Made by a program: the position numbers and the translations under genes
Assembly: GCA_026014905.1 (NCBI GenBank)
Contig: JAOZHK010000105.1
Coordinates: 1 to 6,169, forward strand
Direction of reading: 5' to 3'
Source: Candidatus Bathyarchaeota archaeon
Lineage (GTDB): Archaea > Thermoproteota > Bathyarchaeia > RBG-16-48-13 > GCA-020355125
Length of the DNA stretch: 6,169 nt
Notes under the pieces: model-generated
What the model was told of the DNA's origin: nothing
Databases searched by the model: none
Seen by the model: only the letters and a program-made list of their open reading frames with translations
Shown here: positions 1 to 5,830 of the stretch, in pieces
Layout of the letters: the number at the start of each line of letters is the position of its first letter
How positions within the stretch are numbered: the first letter of the stretch is position 1

Positions 1-169
1 AAACGAATCCGTCGATTTTGGGAAGTATGGATCATCAATCATAATGGCACCATTATTCATAAAATTCCCAACATATCAAGGTGCAAGTAGTCACACGCGT
101 AGGGCTATCTCGAATACTGATTAACGAAATGGAACATTTCTCTCTTAAAGGTCATGGAGTGAAGATCAC
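1..169. other. Left-edge region without a confident gene
   Basis: Two short overlapping possibilities exist, and neither is convincing. On the plus strand, frame 1 is open from the edge to a TAG at 88-90 and reads ...FWEVWIINHNGTIIHKIP..., which faintly resembles the first beta-hairpin of longin/roadblock-like proteins; it would be the end of a gene or a remnant. On the minus strand, an ATG at 60-58 (or 42-40, preceded by GGTG at 5 nt) opens a frame that runs off the left edge (MNNGAIMIDDPYFPKSTDSF), which would be a gene divergent from dinB. The two lie on the same bases, so at most one is likely real. An inverted repeat, ATAATGG-CA-CCATTAT, lies at 41-56. The remainder, 91-169, is leader for dinB with no clear TATA box. 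Confidence 0.3.
156..162 (+). promoter_or_regulatory. Ribosome binding site of dinB
   Basis: GGAGTGA lies 7 nt upstream of a TTG codon at 170. It matches the Shine-Dalgarno core GGAG with partial agreement to GGAGGTGA. It decides the start: an in-frame TAA at 146-148 closes the frame upstream, the nearby ATG at 154 is in another frame, and the next in-frame Met (residue 41) lies inside the catalytic DMD motif, too late to be the start. Confidence 0.6.
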
Positions 170-1348
170 TTGAACGAACAGAGTACCCCAATTCAATCTC
201 GAAGCAAATATCAACACGCTTTCCCGATTAATAATTTACCCGCACCAGTTCAATCCGCACGAAATGATTCGATCATATTTCATGTTGATATGGATCATTT
301 TTTTACTGCTATAGAAGCACGCGAGCAGACTCAGTATCGAGAAGAAGCGTTGATTGTGGGGGCGGACCCCAAGAAGGGACGTGGACGTGGCGTAGTGAGT
401 ACCTGTAATTATCATGCTCGAAAATACGGAATCGCATCCGGTATGCCAATATCACAAGCCTGGAGACTCTGCCCCACAGCTATTTTTTAACCGCCAAACT
501 ATCACCTTTATCGGACTGTATCTAACCAGGTTATGAAGATCCTCCGAACACACTGTCCGTATAGTGAACCCTGCGGTATTGATGAAGCATTTCTGGATAT
601 GTCTGATATCCTCGATGACTTTCAAACTGCTCACGACGTCGCGCAGATAATTAAACAGGATATTTTAACGAAAACGGAATTAACCTGCTCAATCGGTATC
701 GCTCCAACGAAGCTCATCGCAAAAATGGCCAGTGAATTCCAGAAACCAGATGGCTTAACTGTAGTACAGGAAGCTGATATTATCCAGTTTATCTCTCCTC
801 TATCTGTACGTAAAATATGGGGTGTCGGTAAAAAAACCCAGCAAAAAATGAACGCTATCGGCATCAGAACAATTAACGATTTACTGCATCGAGAGCCACG
901 CACATTAATCAACTTGTTTGGGGTAAAAACTCGATATATTACTCAATTGCTCCACGGGATTACTCCACAACGCCGAAAAACTTCTTCAACTAAGCGGAGA
1001 CGTAAATCCATCAGCAAAGAACACACGTTTTCGAGGGATCTCCGTGCGTGCGTGAATCGAAAGGAAATTTTTCGAATCATTGACGATCTTGCCACAAAAA
1101 TTCATGCTAAAGCTGCAAAACGGCACTATTGGTTTAAAACTATCACCATAAAAATTCGTTACGACAACTTTGAAACCCATACATATAGTTCCACGCTGCG
1201 TTTGCTAACTTGTCAGAGGCAACAACTCTGTGACGAAGCTCACCGATTGGGGCACCGCCACCTCAGTCCCGATCGCGATGTTCGATTGATTGGCGTCAAA
1301 ATTTCTAACATTCAACACGTTGCAGGCCAGCAAACACTTTTCGCGTAA
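170..1348 (+). pseudogene. dinB: DNA polymerase IV (Y-family, DinB), interrupted by one in-frame stop
   Basis: This is a Y-family translesion DNA polymerase, which copies damaged templates. Seen in sequence, numbering codons from TTG 170: a 34-residue N-terminal extension; VDMDHFF with catalytic Asp40 and a Phe45 at the steric-gate position; the fingers segment ending GMPISQAWRLCP; GIDEAFLD with catalytic Asp138/Glu139; a helix-hairpin-helix thumb (IWGVGKKTQQKM); RKSISKEHTF opening the little-finger domain; and a C-terminal QQTLF resembling a QxxLF sliding-clamp motif. The frame has 392 codons (about 350 in typical Pol IV). Codon 107 is TAA (488-490) where relatives have Leu (CPxAxFLPP); codons on both sides continue in the same frame, so a T-to-A change at 489 in a TTA codon explains it, not a frameshift. 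Restart at Met122 (533) would lack Asp40, so no active enzyme is expected without readthrough. Sequencing error or a very recent mutation are the main alternatives. The family call is very secure; the pseudogene status is less so. Confidence 0.9.
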
Positions 1349-1457
1349 GCAATTTCAGTAATGACCTGATCGTAATTCCTCTCTGGTAACGAGCAAGTGT
1401 TTTAAGGCATAGAGCGGTTCAATATGATACCTACCAGCACTCAAACGTTGTCAAGTC

Positions 1458-1910
1458 ATGCTTCAAGAACTATTAAGCCCTTGGATATCTTATATTTCCG
1501 CCTTCATTATCATCATTATAGGAACCATTTTAAATGGGCTTGTCAGCATCAAATCACGCGATCAACAATGGCTGACAAAAGTCCAAAATAACCCTAAACC
1601 TATTCTCCTCTTTCTGATTATCGAAGCAGTTATGATTTATATTGGCTCTATTGTGCTGCAACCTATCCTTGATGTGTGGCTTATGCAATATAGTCACTGG
1701 ATTCCACTAATTATCACCGAAATCTTGGTGAGTTTTTACTTATGGTTTGACCTCTCCTTTGGCTGTCGAATTAACAAACCTCTCATCATAATCACCCAAC
1801 TCGTTGCAGCCGGAATTACCATTTTCTTTATGGCCGATATCCTGTATACCATCTATTTTGTGATCGGGGCATGCATCGTTGCCCTCATCTATTTTCTATT
1901 TTTAGGCTAA
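1458..1910 (+). CDS. Small five-helix membrane protein, unknown function
   Basis: I do not recognise this family. The 150-residue product is strongly hydrophobic, with five likely membrane helices at about 8-29, 47-70, 80-98, 107-125 and 129-149, and short loops. The longest loop (30-46, KSRDQQWLTKVQNNPK) is positively charged, which would place it on the cytoplasmic side. There is no signal-peptide cleavage site and no recognisable catalytic motif; the only charged residues near helices are Glu56, Asp72, Glu88, Asp98 and Asp127. The ATG at 1458 has no Shine-Dalgarno sequence; a weak AT-rich element, AATATGATA at 1421-1429, could serve as TATA with a very short leader. The gene follows dinB by 109 bp on the same strand and ends 6 bp from the convergent radical SAM gene, so context gives no function. 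That it is a real gene rests on the consistent helix pattern and length. Confidence 0.75.
   Translation: MLQELLSPWISYISAFIIIIIGTILNGLVSIKSRDQQWLTKVQNNPKPILLFLIIEAVMIYIGSIVLQPILDVWLMQYSHWIPLIITEILVSFYLWFDLSFGCRINKPLIIITQLVAAGITIFFMADILYTIYFVIGACIVALIYFLFLG
1889..1904 (+). terminator. Possible U-rich archaeal terminator
   Basis: Two T-runs (TTTT at 1892-1895 and TTTTT at 1899-1903) lie in the last codons of the membrane-protein gene, on its coding strand. Archaeal RNA polymerase can stop at such U-rich tracts without a hairpin. There are only 6 bp before the convergent gene, so any stop signal has to sit inside one of the two coding regions. The tract also simply encodes YFLFLG, so it may not be a signal. 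Confidence 0.25.
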
Positions 1911-1916
1911 GAGATC

Positions 1917-3380
1917 TTATCGACTCATGGATAAAGAGGGTGTGGGCTGACCGGGCTGCTGCATTAACGCGGCATAGAACCGACGGCTTAAATCAAGAAT
2001 CTGGGGTTCAGTGAGTTTGTTAGTTTCGTAGCCGAGTACTGATGGAAACGGGAGTCCCTGCGCGATATTTGAGAAAAAGTCGTAGTAATCTCGAAATCTC
2101 TGGAACTTGAGGGTGACTCCGTATTTTTCGGGAGCGAGAAACATGGGAGAATTGGGTTCGATGGTTAGAGGGATACAATACATGTTGAGAACCATAGGAT
2201 ATTCTTTTCGAATCCGCTGAGCCAGTCGAATGGTTTGATCAAAGTGTTGACTCGTTTCACCTGGCAATCCTGCTGCAAACGCGATCTCAACAGGCATTAG
2301 CTCGACTTTTAGGTTGTCCAACCAATGGAAAAGCATGTCATCGGTATAAGGGAACCCCATATTCAGTTTCCGAATGTCTTCTGATCCGGATTGAATGGAG
2401 TGCACAAATGAGGAAAAGAGGGGGTTGAAAGTGCGACGAAAATCGTGGATAAAGTCCCTTGAAACCAGATCCCAAAGCTCAAATTGACAGCCAAGATCAA
2501 GTCCTTCCTCTCGAATCAATGAGAATAGCGTCTGATGATATGCACGAGCCTCCATGCAGGGATCAAAGCCCATGTAAATGGAGTCAATCTGAAGCTCAGT
2601 AAATGCGCGGAGCTGTTGAATGACATTTTCTGGAGTTACAAAGAGTGGTTTCTCCGCACCTGTGAGTGCGCGGTGCGCATTCTGTCCCCCACCGCAATAC
2701 GTACAATCCCCGGTACATCCCCGACCAAGACAAGGATATGCTTGTTTTTTTAGATTCGAGTAACCGAGCTCAACCGATAAGGCAAGCTTCAGATATTGTT
2801 CAAAGTGGTTGAGGAGCGGAAAGTTCGTAAAGTTCAGCTGGTTCAGGGTTTCTTCAGTGGCAATGTATTGGACTTTGCTATGTTTCACCCCAGCATCGCT
2901 TTGATAAACAAGATTTGGAATTTGAGAGTAATCGTGAGTAGTCCGGTGCTGCAGTAATTTGAGGAGAGGTTGCTCTGCATCTCCACGCACTACGGCATTG
3001 ATATAGGGAAACTCCGAAATGATTTCGTCGGCAAAAAATGACGCGGTATAGCCTCCAAGCACAACTTGAGCTGAGGACGAGTCACGTACCTGTTGAGCCA
3101 ATCGAATTGCATCATATGCATGGACATACCAGTGAAGATCGATGCCCACGAATTCAGGATTATATTTAGTCAGGACTTCGCGGATGTGAAAATCAGGATT
3201 TAACGCTTGTTCAATTGCCGTATGCACTACTCGGGTCTCAAAACCATTCTGAAGGAGGAGATCGGCTAAGGCTAATGTCCCAACGGGCATGACAACATAA
3301 GATAATTTATCTGCACCTTGTGGTGTAGGAGGGCGCTTGAAATGCGTTGAGGGATGTATAAACAGAAAATCGAGAGTCAT
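1917..3380 (-). CDS. B12-binding domain / radical SAM protein
   Basis: This 487-residue protein has the layout of cobalamin-dependent radical SAM enzymes. Residues about 1-145 form a B12-binding fold (PVGTLALADLLLQNGFE near 32-48, VVLGGYTAS at 106-114, NAVVRGDAEQPLLKLL at 128-143), without the DxHxxG histidine motif, as is common in radical SAM members. The 4Fe-4S/SAM motif is CTGDCTYC, with Cys222, Cys226 and Cys229 as CxxxCxxC, inside GRGCTGDCTYCGGG. Later family marks are QSGSEDIRKLNMG (330-342), GLPGET (371-376) and PNSPMF (409-414). The GRGC...CGG style recalls the archaeal Ta0216-type B12/radical SAM family, but this is from memory. Such enzymes often methylate unreactive carbons or rearrange substrates; the substrate here is unknown. 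The ATG is 3 bp after the stop of the upstream GNAT-like gene, with no good ribosome site, which suggests translational coupling. An extra Cys217 just before the motif is notable. The family is secure, the reaction is not. Confidence 0.92.
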   Translation of the reverse strand: MTLDFLFIHPSTHFKRPPTPQGADKLSYVVMPVGTLALADLLLQNGFETRVVHTAIEQALNPDFHIREVLTKYNPEFVGIDLHWYVHAYDAIRLAQQVRDSSSAQVVLGGYTASFFADEIISEFPYINAVVRGDAEQPLLKLLQHRTTHDYSQIPNLVYQSDAGVKHSKVQYIATEETLNQLNFTNFPLLNHFEQYLKLALSVELGYSNLKKQAYPCLGRGCTGDCTYCGGGQNAHRALTGAEKPLFVTPENVIQQLRAFTELQIDSIYMGFDPCMEARAYHQTLFSLIREEGLDLGCQFELWDLVSRDFIHDFRRTFNPLFSSFVHSIQSGSEDIRKLNMGFPYTDDMLFHWLDNLKVELMPVEIAFAAGLPGETSQHFDQTIRLAQRIRKEYPMVLNMYCIPLTIEPNSPMFLAPEKYGVTLKFQRFRDYYDFFSNIAQGLPFPSVLGYETNKLTEPQILDLSRRFYAALMQQPGQPTPSLSMSR

Positions 3381-3383
3381 AGA

Positions 3384-4451
3384 TTAATTCACATTTTTCT
3401 GTAATAAGTGGATTGTATGGACCTGGGTGAAGTTTTCTGAGACAAGATAGGATTGGAGAGGTGACTTTTCGAGTACTCCTCCGATTTGAAGATGTGTGAT
3501 ACGATGTTTCTTCATTGATGTTGCGGTATGATCGAGGAGTGGCGAGATGACGTTTGGGGTAATAGCATTGAATCCCCAATCGAGAATTTTTCCACGCGTA
3601 AATGGATACTCGTCATAGGCATAATGAAAAATTAAAGGGACGGGAATATGATATTCTCGTGAAGGTTCAAAGAGATTAGGTGTCCATTGGAGGTAGCCTG
3701 ATAGTTCCGGTTTTTTAAACCACCCCTGTTTTTTCAGTGCAAGAATTCGGAATTGATTCAAGTGTTCACTATGCATCGATGACTCTGAGTTGAGAGACGA
3801 TAAGGCAAAGGCGCGATGTTGAAGCTGCGCTATCATTGGTGTAACCTCGTGGTTCTGGGATGCTGGTACTTCCCGGAATGCGTAATTGCGCGGAGGGGTA
3901 GGGCGTGGTTTTTCTGGGATGAGAGTCTGTTCATAGCCGTGAATCTGTCGTATGATCTGAAAGTCGTGAGCCAGTAAACGCTGTTCATCAATATCGAGCG
4001 CCGTGGGGTCTTGGAGATCATAGGAGAAGGGTGAAAGAGATGTTGGAAACGCGACTGCAGAAGTGATATCATAATTCACTTCCAGTATGATGGAATTAGC
4101 AGTTAATTCATGGGCAAGGTCGCTGATCTGAGTTAGGAAAAAATCGAGTGCATCGTCTTGAGCACTATCACGGAGCCAACAGATCGGAGTTATATAGAAC
4201 ACTAATTCTTGGTCATTGGTGAGATAGAGGAAACAAAACGCGAACAACTGATTGTAGATATGAGTTGGGGATTCTTCGTAATAAACCGTTAACGGATAGA
4301 AACGTTGGATCGTGATTCCTCGATGCTGTAGCACTCCCGGAAGAAGTCCCACTTGAAAGGGCGCAAAGTTAGGACCTGTGTAAATAAAGGGGCACTTTTT
4401 CGACACATCGAGAGGTAAATACGTATCAATCTTAAACAAAATAACCTGCAC
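3384..4451 (-). CDS. Unknown protein, probably two degenerate GNAT-like domains
   Basis: I do not recognise a named family for this 355-residue protein. Its C-terminal third follows the order of a GNAT acetyltransferase: strand KILDWGFNA (288-296), helix ISPLLDHTATSMKKH (302-316), strand THLQIGGV (319-326), helix SPLQSYLVSEN (330-340), strand TQVHTIHLLQK (342-352). The middle resembles the end of a first such domain: NSIILEVNY (119-127), then DEQRLLAHDFQIIRQIHGYEQTL (155-177), the typical helix-strand that closes a GNAT unit. The acetyl-CoA loop (Q/RxxGxG/A) is missing from both halves, so catalysis by the usual mechanism is doubtful. The start is GTG at 4451 with no Shine-Dalgarno; an AT-rich TATA candidate about 25 nt upstream supports a leaderless transcript. 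It is the first gene of an operon with the B12/radical SAM gene 3 bp downstream, so it probably recognises or modifies the same substrate. The GNAT reading is an inference from strand order; real coding is well supported by length and operon spacing. Confidence 0.75.
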   Translation of the reverse strand: MQVILFKIDTYLPLDVSKKCPFIYTGPNFAPFQVGLLPGVLQHRGITIQRFYPLTVYYEESPTHIYNQLFAFCFLYLTNDQELVFYITPICWLRDSAQDDALDFFLTQISDLAHELTANSIILEVNYDITSAVAFPTSLSPFSYDLQDPTALDIDEQRLLAHDFQIIRQIHGYEQTLIPEKPRPTPPRNYAFREVPASQNHEVTPMIAQLQHRAFALSSLNSESSMHSEHLNQFRILALKKQGWFKKPELSGYLQWTPNLFEPSREYHIPVPLIFHYAYDEYPFTRGKILDWGFNAITPNVISPLLDHTATSMKKHRITHLQIGGVLEKSPLQSYLVSENFTQVHTIHLLQKNVN

Positions 4452-4462
4452 GGTATACCGTG
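4449..4462. promoter_or_regulatory. 14-bp perfect palindrome over the GTG start (possible operator)
   Basis: CACGGTATACCGTG is its own reverse complement with no spacer. Its first three bases are the complement of the GTG start codon of the minus-strand operon. If that operon is leaderless, the palindrome covers the transcription start, where a dimeric repressor could block it. One such palindrome is expected by chance about once in a few windows of this size, so position is the main argument. Confidence 0.35.
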
Positions 4463-4471
4463 GAGTATGCC

Positions 4472-4484
4472 AATAAAGTTTATT
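4472..4484 (-). promoter_or_regulatory. Candidate TATA element for the minus-strand operon
   Basis: AATAAAGTTTATT is AT-rich and symmetric (AATAAA-G-TTTATT). Its centre lies about 27 nt upstream of the GTG start at 4451, the archaeal TATA-to-start distance. With no ribosome binding site before the GTG, a leaderless mRNA starting at or next to that codon is the simplest reading. Confidence 0.4.
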
Positions 4485-4519
4485 CTTTTACTAATCCGAG
4501 ACGACGCGCGCGCAATGCA

Positions 4520-4526
4520 TATAAAT
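4520..4526 (+). promoter_or_regulatory. TATA box for the Nudix gene (leaderless promoter)
   Basis: TATAAAT is centred 26 nt upstream of the ATG at 4549, which matches the usual archaeal TATA-to-transcription-start distance. There is no Shine-Dalgarno sequence before the ATG. Together this indicates a leaderless mRNA starting at the ATG. It also supports the choice of 4549 as the start. Confidence 0.6.
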
Positions 4527-4548
4527 CAGTAATCAAATCGACGAAGTA

Positions 4549-5070
4549 ATGTTACAGCACTTAGCGGAACGATTAACTCGCCGGCAACGAATTGAAATCA
4601 CCGCATCGTCCTTGAAACAGGCGGCTGTTCTTGTACCCCTTTATCTGGATCGAAATCAGAACCTAAGTATTGTGTTTATTCAACGAACAGCTCATATGTC
4701 TCATCATCGAGGACAAATCTCATTTCCGGGAGGCGCGACGCAGGAGGAAGATCTGGATCTTGAAACCACGGCATTACGTGAAACAAATGAAGAAATTGGA
4801 TTGCCTCCACATGTTGTTCGCCTTTTAGGGCGGCTTGATGACGTTCAAACCCGCACGTCCCAATTTTTAATCACTCCAATAGTGGGCGAGGTACCACGGT
4901 GTTACCGATACTCAATGAATCCCAACGAGGTCTCGAGAATCATTACCTCGCCTATCCGCGACCTGCAGTTTCGTCATCCAACGCGGGGTAGGGAATATTG
5001 GATTGGTCAAACCTGTGTGTGGGGAGCAACCGCTCGAATCCTCGCAAAGCTATTGACGCTTCTAGAGTAA
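4549..5070 (+). CDS. Nudix hydrolase, CoA-diphosphatase (NUDT7/NudL-like) type
   Basis: This protein probably cleaves coenzyme A or its derivatives at the pyrophosphate, giving 3',5'-ADP and 4'-phosphopantetheine (known for the family). The 173-residue sequence has the Nudix signature at 61-85: Gly61-Gly62, the family's Asp before TALRE, then Arg77-Glu78 and Glu81-Glu82 as metal ligands, closing with IGL. Just before it, FIQRTAHMSHHRGQISFPGG (43-62) matches the CoA-diphosphatase motif (H-x-G-Q-x-x-FPGG), although the usual Arg is replaced by Ser51. Other family marks are LGRLDDVQTRTSQFLITPIVG (93-113), NPNEVSRI (124-131) and VWGATARILAKLL (157-169) near the end. It is shorter than typical bacterial members (about 190-220). 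The ATG at 4549 sits 26 nt after a TATA box. It lies 41 bp upstream of the wHTH-HdrC gene, which has its own promoter candidate. Family assignment is strong; CoA specificity is likely but unproven. Confidence 0.9.
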   Translation: MLQHLAERLTRRQRIEITASSLKQAAVLVPLYLDRNQNLSIVFIQRTAHMSHHRGQISFPGGATQEEDLDLETTALRETNEEIGLPPHVVRLLGRLDDVQTRTSQFLITPIVGEVPRCYRYSMNPNEVSRIITSPIRDLQFRHPTRGREYWIGQTCVWGATARILAKLLTLLE

Positions 5071-5073
5071 AAG

Positions 5074-5083
5074 CTATATGTAA
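5074..5083 (+). promoter_or_regulatory. Candidate TATA box of the wHTH-HdrC gene
   Basis: CTATATGTAA lies about 33 nt upstream of the TTG start at 5112, which would put transcription start near 5104 and leave a leader of about 8 nt. It overlaps the left arm of the inverted repeat at 5078-5097. The alternative is cotranscription from the Nudix promoter. Confidence 0.4.
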
Positions 5084-5097
5084 AAACGGGTTTACAT
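5078..5097. promoter_or_regulatory. Inverted repeat ATGTAAA-N6-TTTACAT (candidate operator)
   Basis: Two perfect 7-bp arms are separated by AACGGG. The 20-bp site overlaps the TATA candidate and ends 14 bp before the TTG start of a gene that itself encodes a winged-helix domain, a layout typical of negative autoregulation. It could instead be a weak hairpin ending the Nudix transcript, since TTTACATTTTCTT follows, but the stem is AT-rich and would be unstable. Confidence 0.4.
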
Positions 5098-5111
5098 TTT
5101 CTTGAGAAACA

Positions 5112-5816
5112 TTGACTCGAAACTGGCTCCATGAATATGTCTCTAATGCAAACATTCAAAAAATCCGCGATGCCCTAAGACAAAACTCAAAAAATAAGTG
5201 GCAACTACATCAAACCACACAACTTTCTCGACCCACAATTGATAAGTACCTTCAGATACTTACCGCCAATCGCGAAGTAAACCAAGACGGACGCTTCTTT
5301 GCATTATCTGACCAAGGATACCAAGAACTCGAACGCCTCGAACAGATACGCCAGATCACCCAGACCCCCACGATCGATCATCCCCGATCCCGAGAAGCAG
5401 ATACAAACACACAACTTGAATTATCTCAGACCACGATTAATACTCGTTTTCGACAAGATGTCGAACGACTCAGTGGACAGAAAATCGCAGCCTGCTATGT
5501 ATGCGGAAAGTGTTCTGCAGGCTGTCCAATTGTATCCAGTATGGACACCCAACCCCACGAAATCCTACGACTTATCCAACTTGGTCAAGAAGCTGAAGTC
5601 TTCCAAGCCAATACCACGTGGTTATGCAGCTCATGCTTAACATGTGCATCCCGATGTCCAAAAGGAATCAGTCTCACACATATCATGGAAGCTATCCGCG
5701 TTCTCCAACTACGGAAAGGTATCGACCCTGATATTGACTCACAACTACACCCTACTTTGTTATCTAAGGCACCACAATTAGCTCTCGTCAGCTATTTCCG
5801 CAAATACAGCACATAA
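5112..5816 (+). CDS. hdrC: Winged-helix DNA-binding domain fused to HdrC-like Fe-S protein
   Basis: This 234-residue protein combines two modules. Residues about 12-82 look like a winged helix: helix IQKIRDALRQN (15-25), a helix-turn-helix WQLHQTTQLSRPTIDKYLQIL (30-50) and a wing around REVNQDGRFFALSDQGYQEL (54-73). A hydrophilic linker (83-110) leads to the ferredoxin-like part, with CYVCGKCSAGCP (Cys128/131/134/138) and CSSCLTCASRCP (Cys172/175/178/182), two complete CxxCxxCxxxCP sets for two [4Fe-4S] clusters, as in the HdrC subunit of heterodisulfide reductase. HdrC passes electrons to the HdrB active site, and hdrB follows 14 bp downstream. The start is TTG 5112: an in-frame TGA at 5103-5105 precedes it and the next in-frame Met is residue 144. 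The winged helix is not part of ordinary HdrC, so a redox-sensing regulator role is an open possibility. The HdrC half is very secure; the DNA-binding half is judged from pattern only. Confidence 0.88.
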   Translation: MTRNWLHEYVSNANIQKIRDALRQNSKNKWQLHQTTQLSRPTIDKYLQILTANREVNQDGRFFALSDQGYQELERLEQIRQITQTPTIDHPRSREADTNTQLELSQTTINTRFRQDVERLSGQKIAACYVCGKCSAGCPIVSSMDTQPHEILRLIQLGQEAEVFQANTTWLCSSCLTCASRCPKGISLTHIMEAIRVLQLRKGIDPDIDSQLHPTLLSKAPQLALVSYFRKYST

Positions 5817-5830
5817 GATCGTGAACGTGA

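Noticed and set aside
41..56. ATAATGG-CA-CCATTAT as a dinB operator
   Set aside because: It lies more than 110 bp upstream of the start, no promoter element is near it, and a repeat of this size is expected by chance in a window this long; kept only as a note.
482..492. Programmed frameshift at the ATTTTTTAACC run in dinB
   Set aside because: The coding frame is identical before and after the stop, so a frameshift would not restore the downstream protein; a single-base nonsense change fits better.
533..1348. A separate shorter polymerase gene starting at ATG 533
   Set aside because: It begins in the middle of the palm domain, lacks the first catalytic Asp, and continues in the same frame as 170-487 across one stop codon, so it is the second part of the same gene.
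3307..3579. Open frame on the minus strand spanning the junction of the two operon genes
   Set aside because: It overlaps two well-supported genes in another frame and its translation shows no domain pattern.
4504..4513. Alternating GCGCGCGC-like run in the divergent promoter
   Set aside because: It is only a short GC-alternating tract with no symmetry tied to either promoter element; no function can be supported.
5299..5640. Plus-strand open frame inside the wHTH-HdrC gene
   Set aside because: It is a +1 shadow of a gene with two complete Fe-S motifs and shows no motif of its own.
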